From Poindextera sp036272595 (GTDB lineage Bacteria; Pseudomonadota; Alphaproteobacteria; Caulobacterales; Caulobacteraceae): a DNA stretch of 64,000 bases. Location of the stretch: the NCBI GenBank assembly GCA_036272595.1, contig DATAYM010000010.1:10284-74283 (forward strand), given 5' to 3'. The notes under the pieces are model-generated. The model saw only the letters and a list, made by a program, of their open reading frames with translations, was not told the origin of the DNA and ran no database searches. Shown here in pieces: positions 8,624 to 17,208 of the stretch (its first letter is position 1; each line of letters opens with the position of its first letter). The position numbers and the translations under genes are program-made.

Positions 8624-9271
8624 ATGACCCAGACCCCCGGCCAGCCTGGCGCGGCGGTAAGAGCGTTTCGCGCCCGCATGGGTCTGACGCTCGCCGAGGT
8701 CAGCCAGCGGACCAATCTCGCGGTGTCCGTGCTTTCGAAGATCGAGAACAACCGCGTTTCGTTGAACTTCGACAAGCTGAGCCGGCTGAGCAGCGGCCTT
8801 GGGCTCGACATCGCCAGTCTTCTCGACCCGCGCCCGGCGGACAAGCCCGCCGGCGCGGCGACGGCCCGACGCAGCGTTACCCGGTCGAACGACGAAACAG
8901 TCATAGAAACAAACAACTATAACCACTTTTATCACGCGACCGATCTGCGGAATAAATCCTTCACCCCCATCGTCGCCGACGTTCGGGCGCGATCGATCGC
9001 GGAGTTCGGTGAGCTGATCAGCCACCCCGGCGAGGAATTCGCCTACGTGTTGGACGGCGTCGTCGAGTTGCACACCGACGTCTACACCCCGGTTGTCCTT
9101 CGCCGCGGCGACTCCGTCTTCTTCGACAGCGGCATGGGCCACGCCTATATCGCCGCGGCGCCCGGCCCCTGCCGGATCCTCTCCATCTCGGCGAGTCCCG
9201 GCCAAGGTCGGGCGGCGGGACTGGCCGCGTCGGCTTCCTACCGTCTGGAAGCCGAACCCGTGCCGGCCTGA
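8624..9271 (+). CDS. XRE family regulator with C-terminal cupin domain
   Basis: A 215-residue protein with an N-terminal XRE helix-turn-helix (about 10-64: LAEVSQRTNLAVSVLSKIE) and a C-terminal cupin barrel (about 105-200: HPGEEFAYVLDGVVELHTD, then GDSVFFDSGMGHAY). This fusion typically controls catabolic genes for amines, amino acids or small organic acids, with the cupin binding the effector. Between the domains (about 85-105) lies an Asn/Thr/Tyr-rich linker of lower GC. It is divergent from the M19 gene and lies 86 bases upstream of the ornithine-cyclodeaminase-like gene on the same strand, so it probably governs one or both. The effector is unknown. Confidence 0.88.
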   Translation: MTQTPGQPGAAVRAFRARMGLTLAEVSQRTNLAVSVLSKIENNRVSLNFDKLSRLSSGLGLDIASLLDPRPADKPAGAATARRSVTRSNDETVIETNNYNHFYHATDLRNKSFTPIVADVRARSIAEFGELISHPGEEFAYVLDGVVELHTDVYTPVVLRRGDSVFFDSGMGHAYIAAAPGPCRILSISASPGQGRAAGLAASASYRLEAEPVPA

Positions 9272-9357
9272 CCCGGCTATTATTCAAAGTGGAAACTGGT
9301 TGCCAATATGGCGAGAGCTGCCATTCTCATCCTTCCTCACCGGTTGGCGGGCGCATC

Positions 9358-10320
9358 ATGTTGGATCGGACGCCCGGCGACTTCCTTCAGCTGTTCGACT
9401 CGGCCGATGTCGCTCGCGCGCTCGATTATCCCCGGCTGATCGAGGCGCTGAGGTCGGCGTTTCGCGACGGCGCGGAGGCGCCGCCGCGCCAGGTCCTGGG
9501 TCTGGCCGACGGCGGCGGGCATCTGGTCACGATGCCGATATGGCGGCCCGCGGCGGGCGCGGTGAAGATCGCCACCCTCTTCCCGGCCAATCCGGATCGC
9601 CATGGCAAACCCAGCGTCCAGTCGCTGGTGGTGCTGTTCGACGGCGCCACGGGGACGCCGACGGCCGTGGCCGACGGGAATGAGATCACCCTTCGCCGAA
9701 CCGCCGCGGCCTCCGCGCTGGCGGCTGGCTACCTCGCCCGCCCCGACGCCCGATCGCTGCTGATGATCGGCGCGGGCGCGCTCGCCCCTCACCTCATCGG
9801 CGGCCATGCCGCCGTGCGTCCGATCCGCCGCGTCGAAGTGTGGGCCCGCTCGCCGGACAAAGCCCGGGCGCTGGCCGCCGCCGTGGCCGTCGAGCGCCCG
9901 GACCTCGAGGTCACGGCGTCCGACAGCCTGGCCGTCTCCGCCTCGCGCTGCGACATCATCTCCTGCGCCACCGGCGCCGCCGCGCCGATCTTGCAGGGGG
10001 CCTGGCTGTCGCCCGGCGTCCACGTCGACCTGGTCGGGGCCTTCTCGCCGGAGACCCGCGAGGCCGATGACGACGTCGTTCGCGGCGCGCGCATCTTCGT
10101 GGACACATGGGCGGGCGGCTTGCGTGAAGCAGGCGATCTTCTGATCCCCATCGCCGCCGGCGTGCTGGCGCGGGCGGACATCGCCGGCGACCTCGCCGAC
10201 CTCTGCGGCGCGCGCGTTCCGGGCCGCACCGCGGCCGACCAGGTCACCGTCTTCAAGTCGGTGGGCTCCGCCATCGAGGATCTCGCGGCGGCACAACTGC
10301 TTCTTGAGGGCGCTTCATGA
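9358..10320 (+). CDS. Ornithine cyclodeaminase / mu-crystallin family protein
   Basis: A 320-residue NAD(P)-binding protein of the OCD/mu-crystallin family. The N-terminal substrate region contains AVKIATLFP with the conserved lysine; the Rossmann loop is MIGAGALAPHL (about 138-148); DVV-GARIFVDTW and TVFKSVGSAIEDLA are typical of the C-terminal half. Family reactions include ornithine cyclodeamination, alanine dehydrogenation, and reduction of cyclic or N-alkyl imino acids, so a role in amino or imino acid metabolism fits the neighbourhood. The ATG at 9358 is chosen over 9289 because the extra residues look unrelated to the family. Its stop overlaps the next start by four bases (ATGA), implying co-translation with the S12 hydrolase. 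Confidence 0.85.
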   Translation: MLDRTPGDFLQLFDSADVARALDYPRLIEALRSAFRDGAEAPPRQVLGLADGGGHLVTMPIWRPAAGAVKIATLFPANPDRHGKPSVQSLVVLFDGATGTPTAVADGNEITLRRTAAASALAAGYLARPDARSLLMIGAGALAPHLIGGHAAVRPIRRVEVWARSPDKARALAAAVAVERPDLEVTASDSLAVSASRCDIISCATGAAAPILQGAWLSPGVHVDLVGAFSPETREADDDVVRGARIFVDTWAGGLREAGDLLIPIAAGVLARADIAGDLADLCGARVPGRTAADQVTVFKSVGSAIEDLAAAQLLLEGAS

Positions 10321-11834
10321 TCGAACAGCTGAACACCACCGACGCCGCCGACCTTCGGCTGGTCGAGGCCCTGCGATGCCTCGTTCCCATAGCCCTGCGG
10401 GCTACGGGCGAGCCGGGCCTGAGCCTGGCGCTCGCGCGGCGCGGGCGCATGGTCTGGGCGGCCGGCTTCGGCCTCGCCGACATCGCCAGGCGCGAGGCCA
10501 TGACGCCGGATCACGTCGTCAAGGTCGGCTCGATGAGCAAGCCCTACGTGGCGACGGCGGTCATGCAGCTCGTCGAGGCGGGGCTGGTGTCGCTCGACGA
10601 GCGCGCCGACGCCTACCTGCCGTTCGTCGTGGAAAACCCGTTGGGCGATCGTCCGGTGCTCGTGCGTGACCTGCTTGTGCACCAGTCCGGCCTTTGCCTC
10701 GGCGACGCCGGGATTTCGCGGGTGGAGACGCCAAGGCCGCTGGATGTCGCTCTGCGCAGCGCCTACGCCGGCGAACGCCAGCCGGCCTATGAGGGAACGC
10801 GCAGTCCGCTGTGGAGCGCCAAGGTCGGCGAAGCCTGGCAATACTCCAACCTCGGGACCGCCACCCTCGGCCTGATCGTCGAGCGGACCAATCGCGAGCG
10901 CCTGTCGTTTGGGGACTATGTTCAGCGCCACATCATGGATCCGCTTGGCATGGCGGGCGCACAGATGCCGGCGATCCAGGACCAGCAGCATGTCCGCGCC
11001 GATCTGTGGCGGCGCCTCGCGCCAGGCTATACGCGCATGGGCGGCGCCTATCTGCCGAGCCCGCCGGTGCGGATCGAAGCCTATCCGGCCGGCGCGGCGA
11101 TGATGACCCCGGCCGATCACCTGCGCTTCATCCTGGCCTTCATGAACGGCGGCGAGCTCGACGGCGCGCGCATCCTCAAGGCCGAGAGCGTCGCCGAAAT
11201 GCTGTCGCCGCATCGGGTCGGATCGCCGCCGGACTACCAGCAGGGCCTGATGTGGTGGGTGAAGGACCAGGGCAAGCCGACCGAAGAGTTCAGCCACGGC
11301 GGCGCCTATATGTTCGGCTGGGTCAATGTCGGCCTCGCCTATCCGAAACTCGACGCGGCCCTGGTGGTCTCCGCCAACGAATGGCCCCTGCCCGGCGGCG
11401 GCGTCGCCCGCGATCTCATCCAGCGCTTCCTCCTCGACTGGCTGCTGCTCGAGGCGCGCGGCGGGACGCCGGCGCCGGCAGGCGACTGGGCCTGGCGCGC
11501 GTCCTACGTCCGGGGCCTGGTCCTCGTCGACGCCCTCCAGGGCGCGCTGGGCATGGCCACCCGCATGACGCCCGACGAGGTTCGCGCCATGGCCGGCGCC
11601 GCGGTGGTCGACCCCGCCGCGCCGGGCGGCGCGCTGGGATGGGATCCGGAAGGCTTCATCGCCGGCGTCGAAGATCTGCGCGGCGTCGCCATTACGGCTG
11701 AGGGGATCGCCGCATTCCGCGACTCCGGCCGAATGCGGGTGTCGCCCGAGGACATCCTGGCCGTCCATCGCGCGCTCGGCGGCGCCGGCGAGCCGGCCCT
11801 GTTCCGCTTTCTGGCGCCGGCGTCAGTCCCCTGA
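10317..11834 (+). CDS. Serine hydrolase, beta-lactamase (S12) family
   Basis: A 505-residue serine hydrolase of the class C beta-lactamase/DD-peptidase/esterase fold. Active-site motifs are SMSK (Ser72, Lys75), YSN (about 178) and HGG (FSHGGAYMFG, about 326). The last 130 residues form an extra domain I do not recognise. There is no signal peptide, so it is probably cytoplasmic and acts on an imported amide, ester or small peptide rather than on peptidoglycan. MlrB of the microcystin pathway belongs to this fold. It is translationally coupled to the ornithine-cyclodeaminase-like gene and converges on the M81 gene, whose restored 3' end overlaps it by 12 bases. A second S12 gene lies at 18367-19953. 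Confidence 0.87.
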   Translation: MIEQLNTTDAADLRLVEALRCLVPIALRATGEPGLSLALARRGRMVWAAGFGLADIARREAMTPDHVVKVGSMSKPYVATAVMQLVEAGLVSLDERADAYLPFVVENPLGDRPVLVRDLLVHQSGLCLGDAGISRVETPRPLDVALRSAYAGERQPAYEGTRSPLWSAKVGEAWQYSNLGTATLGLIVERTNRERLSFGDYVQRHIMDPLGMAGAQMPAIQDQQHVRADLWRRLAPGYTRMGGAYLPSPPVRIEAYPAGAAMMTPADHLRFILAFMNGGELDGARILKAESVAEMLSPHRVGSPPDYQQGLMWWVKDQGKPTEEFSHGGAYMFGWVNVGLAYPKLDAALVVSANEWPLPGGGVARDLIQRFLLDWLLLEARGGTPAPAGDWAWRASYVRGLVLVDALQGALGMATRMTPDEVRAMAGAAVVDPAAPGGALGWDPEGFIAGVEDLRGVAITAEGIAAFRDSGRMRVSPEDILAVHRALGGAGEPALFRFLAPASVP

Positions 11835-13293
11835 CCGCAGGGGATCGGCGACGCGCGGAAAGAAGTCCATGTCCCGCTTCTTGCGGTAGGGGATGGCGGC
11901 GAAATCCATCTGCAGCGTGCCGGGCGTGGCCACCGGGCAGGACCAGGTCGGCGATCGGCGAGAAGCCGGTCTCGAAATGCTGGCTCGACTTGACCACGAT
12001 CAGGCGCTTGGCCTCCAGATCGACGCCGAGCCCGGTGAAGAGGTCGCGGTGGAATCCCTGCGTGCGGGTGCTGTTGATCACCACGTCGACGCCCGGTTCG
12101 ATCTCGACCCAGACGGTAAGGCCCATCGGCTGGCGGGCCCCGCCGAGGCCGGTCTGCGCGAAATCCTCGGCGACGGCGCGGACCCGCGCCAGAAGATCGA
12201 GCGGCGCGCCCGACGCCGGACCGCTCTTGCCCCCGAGGCGCAGGGGCAGGCGCGCGCCGACGCCGGCCTCGGCGCAGACGCTGGCCGCCACCGGATCCCA
12301 GAACGGGCCGATCGCGACGTCGGACAGCCCCTTCTCGATGATGGCCGCGAGGAAGGCGGTGTTGTCGCTGGGCGCGCCGCCGCCGGCGTTATCGGCGGTA
12401 TCGGCGAGCACCGAGCGGCCATTGCTTCGCGCCGCCTGATCCAGCGCCGCCTCGATGCTGGGGAGCCGCGGAAGCAGCCGGTCGCGCAGCCGGTAGATGT
12501 CGCGGCCGAACTCCTCGGCCACGCGGGCCGCCAGCTCGGCGTCGTTGTCGGCGATCGCCAGCACCTTGGTGCCGGTCTCCGGGGTATCACCCCACGGAAA
12601 TCCATGGGCGATGCTGATCGACAGCACGCCCGGCCGCTTCTCGGCGGCGCGCACGCGCTCGAGAAGCTCGGCCATCGGGCCGTGCGTCGTCGGATAGAAG
12701 CCCACCATCCGGCAATCGAACACCGCCGTCGTCGGCCGGGCGGCGCCCGCCGCGGCGCGCGTGCAGATGTCGTAGAGCTCGGCCGCGCGCGGCAGGAAGT
12801 CGTCGTGCGGGTATTCCTTCATCAGGATGATGGCGTCGGCGCCCGCGGTCATCTCCGCCGTCAGGTGGCAATGCGGATCGAGTTCGACCCCGATCACGGC
12901 GCCTTCGCCGACGATCGCGCGCGCCCGGGCGATCATGTCGCCTTCGCAGTCGTCGATTTCGGTGGAGACCATGGCGCCGTGCATGAACAGGAAGACGACG
13001 TCGAACGGCCCGCTCGCCTCGAGCTCCACCATGATCTCGTCGCGATAGGCTTCGTAGACGGCGTGCACGGTCGGGCCGGACGGCTGGGCGAACGTCACCA
13101 GGCCCTCGACAAACTCGTGACCGTCAGCCTCGGCGCGGCGGCGCAGTTCGCCGATGACCAGGCACTCGAGCTTGCCCGGGCCCGCGGCGGTGTCGCCGCG
13201 AAAGACCCCGCTCTCCTCGAAGCCGCGCCGCCCGGTGGGCCAGGCGCTGAAGGTGTTGGTCTCGGTGCCGAGGCCGGCGGCGAACAGTCTCAT
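11823..13293 (-). CDS. M81 family metallopeptidase (MlrC-like) with apparent frameshift near C-terminus
   Basis: An MlrC/M81 protein of about 490 residues. The N-terminus MRLFAAGLGTETNTFS, then FLFMHGAMV, GVELDPHCHLT, LADTADNAGGGAPSDNT and VVKSSQHFETGFSPIADLV are family motifs. After LVLPGG the open frame continues into unrelated Arg-rich sequence that would overlap the facing S12 gene (to 11692). A second frame from about 11933 resumes the family tail: VATPGTLQMDF then IPYRKKRDMDFFPR, ending at a TGA at 11823. One extra base, or two missing, between about 11931 and 11940 explains this; a CCC/GGG run is there. It may be a real mutation or a sequencing error. MlrC cleaves linear microcystin fragments; the substrate here is unknown. 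Confidence 0.8.
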
Positions 13294-13434
13294 CGGGCGT
13301 TCCGTTCTCCGACTTTCCAGTCCGGCGAGCGCCGCCAGAGGCGGCCGGGCACCCGTGGTCGACGGCGCCCGCGGCCCTGGTGCGGTGAATTTGAAGCTCG
13401 CCCTCTCATTTGGGCAAGCTCTGTGTCCTTATCG

Positions 13435-13484
13435 GGTCCGACGTTCGCTTGGCGCTTGTCACTGGCGATGGCGAACGTCGGACC
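13435..13484. terminator. Long perfect hairpin between TonB receptor and M81 gene
   Basis: GGTCCGACGTTCGC (13435-13448) is repeated exactly inverted at 13471-13484, giving a 14-bp stem with a 22-base loop. It lies 8 bases beyond the stop codon of the minus-strand TonB receptor. No U-run follows in either direction, so it is a terminator-like or transcript-stabilising hairpin rather than a textbook intrinsic terminator. Confidence 0.45.
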
Positions 13485-13491
13485 GGGGACA

Positions 13492-15777
13492 CTAGAACGT
13501 CTTCGACAACGACACGCCCACGGTTCGCGGCTGAATGACGCCCGCCTGGAAGTCCCTCGACGTTGCAACGCCGGTGTTTGAGCCGATCGAGGTGATTCCG
13601 CGCTGGTCGGTGACGTTCCTGGCGAACACCTTCAGCGCCCAGGTGTCGTGGGTGACGCCGGCGTTGAGGTCGAGCGTGTAATAGGCCGGCGTCGGCACGT
13701 AGTAGCCGCTCGTCGCCGTATTCGCGATGAACGGACTCGGGCGCTCGCCGATGTTGCGATAGTTGGCGCCGACGAAGCCGTCCCACCCGTCCGTCACCGG
13801 GCGGGTATAGTTGGCTGAGAGGCCCCAGTTCCAGAGCGGCACGAACGGCAGGCGATCGCCCTTGAACGCGCCGGCGAACGGATTGCTGCTGTCCATCCTG
13901 GCGTTGGTATAGGTTGCGTCGGCGCCCAGATCGAGCCCGCGAACCGGCGTCCACACCACCTGGCTTTCGAACCCGACGCTGTGCGCCGCGCCGCCGTTGG
14001 CTTCCGCTGAATATCCGTCGATAACCGTAGGAAGCTGCATCTTCGTCCATTGAAGATAGAAGACGGACGTATCCAGGCTCACGGTGTGCTCAAGCAGTTC
14101 CGCCTTCCAGCCGCCCTCGTAGTCGGTCAGGAAATCCGGCCCGAAAGTCGTTGGAAAATTGAGCGCGGCAGGCGGCACGGTATTGGGGCCGCCAGGCCGG
14201 TAACCGGAGGCGATCCGCACATAGAGAATATTGTCCTCGCTCAGCTTGTAGCGAGGGTTGACCAGGAAGGTGAAGGCCGACTCGTTGCCGGACGCCCGCG
14301 GCGTGCTCGGCGGCCCGTAGAGGACGCCGCTCGACGGTTGGCTGTAGGCCTGCGAGTCGTAGCTGTAGCGTCCGCCTATGGTCACGTCGAAACGCGGCGT
14401 GAAATGGTAGTCGATATCCCCGAATTCCGAGACCTCGGTGTATCGGGAAATCAGCGTGGCGTGGAAGACGTTCTGGTAGGCCGAGATCGGCGTGACGTAC
14501 GGCGCTCCCGATGGATAGGTGGAAAGGGAGATGGGGTCGTCCGCCGTGCTGTGCTCCTGGGTGAAGAAGACGCCAACCTGCCAGGCCAGCTTGGTCTCAC
14601 CCGCCGAGGCCAGACGCACTTCCTGCGTGAATTTGGTCTGATCGATCGCCCGCAGCAAACCGACCCCGAGATTGGCGGGATATTGCGACGGCAGGACCGC
14701 ATGCAGCAGCGGGCCGTATTGGGCCGTCACGTCGCTGACCACATTGACGTGTTCGGTGCCGTAGCTTGTCGACGAGATCAGGCTGACCGGCCCGGGCGTC
14801 CACGTCACCGTGCCGTTATAGAGACGATACTGAATGTCGAGCGGCTGCGGCACGTAGCGCTTGACCTCAAGATCGCCGTAGGTGGGCGGCCCGATGACGC
14901 CACGGTCCGGTCCGACCGGGATCTGCTGGACATCCTCGCCGTTGCTGTTCGGGCTCGACAGATCGTGCGCCATCGCCGAGACCCGCACCTTCAGGTCGGG
15001 GGTCGCCTGCCACAGGGCATCGATGCGGCCGCCGTTGATCCTGGTGTCGTTGATGTCCTTGGCGTGATGCAGGACATCATAGATGAAGCCGGGGTCGTCG
15101 CGATCATAGCCGCTGACCCGTACGGCGAACGTGTCGCCGACGACCGGCAGGTTGACCATGCCGCTAAGCCCATATCCGGTCCCTCCGTGCGACACGGTAT
15201 CGCCCATGGCCTCTACCCGGCCGCCGAACGTGGTCAGGTTGGGCGGGGTGGTGACGAACTTGAGGATTCCGCCGATCGCATTGGCGCCGTAGAGCGTGCC
15301 TTGCGGCCCTTGCAGGAGCTCGATGCGCTGGATGTCGTTCGGGTCGAGGTCCGGCGTCAGGGCCGAGCCGAGCGCAAAGATCGTGCTCGAGCCGAAGGGC
15401 GCTTCGTCGACGTAGGTTGCGACGGTCGGATTGGCCGCGCCGGTGGCGATGCCGCGCAAGACCAGCAAGGTCGAACCTTCGCGGCCGCTCGAGAAGGTGA
15501 CGCCGGGAACCGTCGTCAGATAGTCGGTGAACTTGACCGCGCTCTGCTTCTTCAGAGTGGCCCCGGTAATGGCCGAGATCGGCGCGGGCACCTCGACCAG
15601 GCGCTCGGCGCGTTTACGGGCGGTGACCACCACGTCGTTGGCCGCCGGCGCAGCGGCGCTCGCCGGATTCGGCGCGGCCGGATCGGCCGCATGGACCGCC
15701 GCCGGCGTCGCGGCGATGATCGCCGCCGCTGAACAGAACAGCAAACCGCGCTTCAAGCTCAAGCCTGACAGGCCCAT
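13492..15777 (-). CDS. TonB-dependent receptor
   Basis: A 761-residue outer-membrane receptor. From the ATG at 15777, preceded by GGGGGAGA, the protein opens with a classical signal peptide (basic start, hydrophobic core, AVHA cleavage region). Then come a TonB-box-like DVVVTARKRAERL, the plug domain (GATLKKQSA to about residue 190, with RIELLQGPQGTLYGANA), and a 22-strand-type barrel ending in SLSKTF with terminal phenylalanine. Such receptors import large or scarce nutrients using TonB energy. The ligand is not readable from sequence. Downstream on the same strand is the M81 gene, beyond a strong hairpin; upstream and divergent is a GlxA-type regulator that may control it. Confidence 0.92.
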   Translation of the reverse strand: MGLSGLSLKRGLLFCSAAAIIAATPAAVHAADPAAPNPASAAAPAANDVVVTARKRAERLVEVPAPISAITGATLKKQSAVKFTDYLTTVPGVTFSSGREGSTLLVLRGIATGAANPTVATYVDEAPFGSSTIFALGSALTPDLDPNDIQRIELLQGPQGTLYGANAIGGILKFVTTPPNLTTFGGRVEAMGDTVSHGGTGYGLSGMVNLPVVGDTFAVRVSGYDRDDPGFIYDVLHHAKDINDTRINGGRIDALWQATPDLKVRVSAMAHDLSSPNSNGEDVQQIPVGPDRGVIGPPTYGDLEVKRYVPQPLDIQYRLYNGTVTWTPGPVSLISSTSYGTEHVNVVSDVTAQYGPLLHAVLPSQYPANLGVGLLRAIDQTKFTQEVRLASAGETKLAWQVGVFFTQEHSTADDPISLSTYPSGAPYVTPISAYQNVFHATLISRYTEVSEFGDIDYHFTPRFDVTIGGRYSYDSQAYSQPSSGVLYGPPSTPRASGNESAFTFLVNPRYKLSEDNILYVRIASGYRPGGPNTVPPAALNFPTTFGPDFLTDYEGGWKAELLEHTVSLDTSVFYLQWTKMQLPTVIDGYSAEANGGAAHSVGFESQVVWTPVRGLDLGADATYTNARMDSSNPFAGAFKGDRLPFVPLWNWGLSANYTRPVTDGWDGFVGANYRNIGERPSPFIANTATSGYYVPTPAYYTLDLNAGVTHDTWALKVFARNVTDQRGITSIGSNTGVATSRDFQAGVIQPRTVGVSLSKTF

Positions 15778-15997
15778 AGTCAAATCTCCCCCTGACCTGA
15801 GCAGCTCCGCGCGCTGGCTCCGGCGAATTCGCCCGTTGCAGGCGTAGAGCCGCCGAGGCGACGTCAACGCGGCAGGGGCCGATGAGACCAAGCGTAAGAG
15901 GGAGTCCCGCGGCAGGACTCGCATTGGCTGGACAAATAGTCGGATGAAGTCGACAAGATCATGCGAGTGTCACGCTGGCGGCCAATACTGGAGAGTC

Positions 15998-17092
15998 ATG
16001 CCCCGCACATTCGACACCCACCTCATCGATCCCGATGGGCCGTTCACGCGGGGCGGCGGCCCGCTGGCGGCGAACGACGGCGAGGCGGTGCTGTCGGTGG
16101 GCTTCATCCTGTTGCCGCGCTTCACGCTGATGGCGCTCGCCGGGTTCGTCGAGGCGCTGCGCCACGCGGCCGACATGCGCGACCGAAGCCGTCAGATTCA
16201 GTGCCGCTGGTCGATTCTGGGGCCGAACCAGCGCCCGGTCCGGTCCAGCTGCGGCGTTTCCGTCGCCCCGTGGGAGACCTTCGGCGAGGCCGGACCGTTC
16301 GACTATATCGTCGTCATCGGCGGCCTGCTCTCGGGCCACGACGCCATCGATCCGAAGATACCGGAATTCGTGACACGCACCGCCGCCCAAGGGGGTTCGC
16401 TCGTCGGCCTTTGCACCGGCAGCTTCCTGCTGGCCCGCGCCGGGCTCATGGACGGCCGCCGGTGCTGCGTCAGCTACTATCACGCCGAGGAATTCGAGGC
16501 CGAGTTCGGCGGGCGCGACATCAAGGTGGTGGCCGACGCCCTGTTCGTCGCCGATCGCGGCCGCATCACCTGCGCCGGCGGCCTTGGCGCGGTCGACCTG
16601 GCCCTCAGCCTGCTCGAGCGGCATCTGGGGTCTCACCGCGCGCAAAAGAGCATGACGCAGATGCTGTTCGATCGCGCCCGCCCGCCGACCGCGCCGCAGC
16701 CCAGGTTCGACGCCTCGTGGCATGCGGCGGCGCGGCATCCCACCACGCGGCGGGCGGTTCTGCTGATGGAGCTCCACGTCAACGACCCGATACCGATGGG
16801 GGCTCTCGCCGATCAGCTCGGAGTCAGCCTGAAAGCCTTGGAACGACTCTTCCAGGCGGATTTCAGCGTCTCGCCGGCGGCCTTCTACAAGACGATGCGT
16901 CTTGAGATCGCCGAGCGCATGCTCAAGGAGTCCACCCGGCCGATCATGAATATCGCGCTGGATTGCGGTTTCGGCGACCTCTCCTACTTCGGCCGGGCGT
17001 TCAAGGCCGCCGTCGGCGTCAGCCCGCGAGACTTCCGCAACCGCTACATCGCCGCCGCCAGGGCATCGGCGGAACTCGCCGGGGCCGGGTAG
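15998..17092 (+). CDS. GlxA family transcriptional regulator (DJ-1/PfpI domain + AraC HTH)
   Basis: A 364-residue protein with an N-terminal DJ-1/PfpI-like amidase fold (VGFILLPRFTLMALAGFVEAL to about residue 190, with the elbow GLCTGSFLLARAG) and a C-terminal AraC-type DNA-binding domain (about 250-345: MGALADQLGVSLKALERLF, IALDCGFGDLSYFGRAFK). GlxA-type regulators, such as those for carnitine, glycine betaine, dimethylglycine and arginine use, typically control nitrogenous-compound catabolism. That fits the sarcosine-oxidase and D-amino-acid context. The ATG at 15998 has GGAGAG just upstream. It is divergent from the TonB receptor across 220 bases that contain the inverted repeat GAGTCC-N7-GGACTC (15902-15920), and sits upstream of the FAD oxidase. 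Confidence 0.9.
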   Translation: MPRTFDTHLIDPDGPFTRGGGPLAANDGEAVLSVGFILLPRFTLMALAGFVEALRHAADMRDRSRQIQCRWSILGPNQRPVRSSCGVSVAPWETFGEAGPFDYIVVIGGLLSGHDAIDPKIPEFVTRTAAQGGSLVGLCTGSFLLARAGLMDGRRCCVSYYHAEEFEAEFGGRDIKVVADALFVADRGRITCAGGLGAVDLALSLLERHLGSHRAQKSMTQMLFDRARPPTAPQPRFDASWHAAARHPTTRRAVLLMELHVNDPIPMGALADQLGVSLKALERLFQADFSVSPAAFYKTMRLEIAERMLKESTRPIMNIALDCGFGDLSYFGRAFKAAVGVSPRDFRNRYIAAARASAELAGAG

Positions 17093-17208
17093 ATTCGTCG
17101 GCGCCGCGTCGATTCCGGTCGGATGGATGTCCAAAACAGCCTAGTTGGGGGGATCGCGCGCGCCTTAAGACTAGCGGCAGCGCACATTCGTCATCGCCAG
17201 GGGCCACG

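Noticed and set aside
9789..11768. 659-codon open frame antisense to the OCD-like and S12 genes
   Set aside because: Both plus-strand genes have catalytic motifs in place; the antisense product has none.
11692..11822. Arg-rich C-terminal extension of the M81 open frame
   Set aside because: The family C-terminus is found in another frame ending at 11823, so this part is a product of the frameshift.
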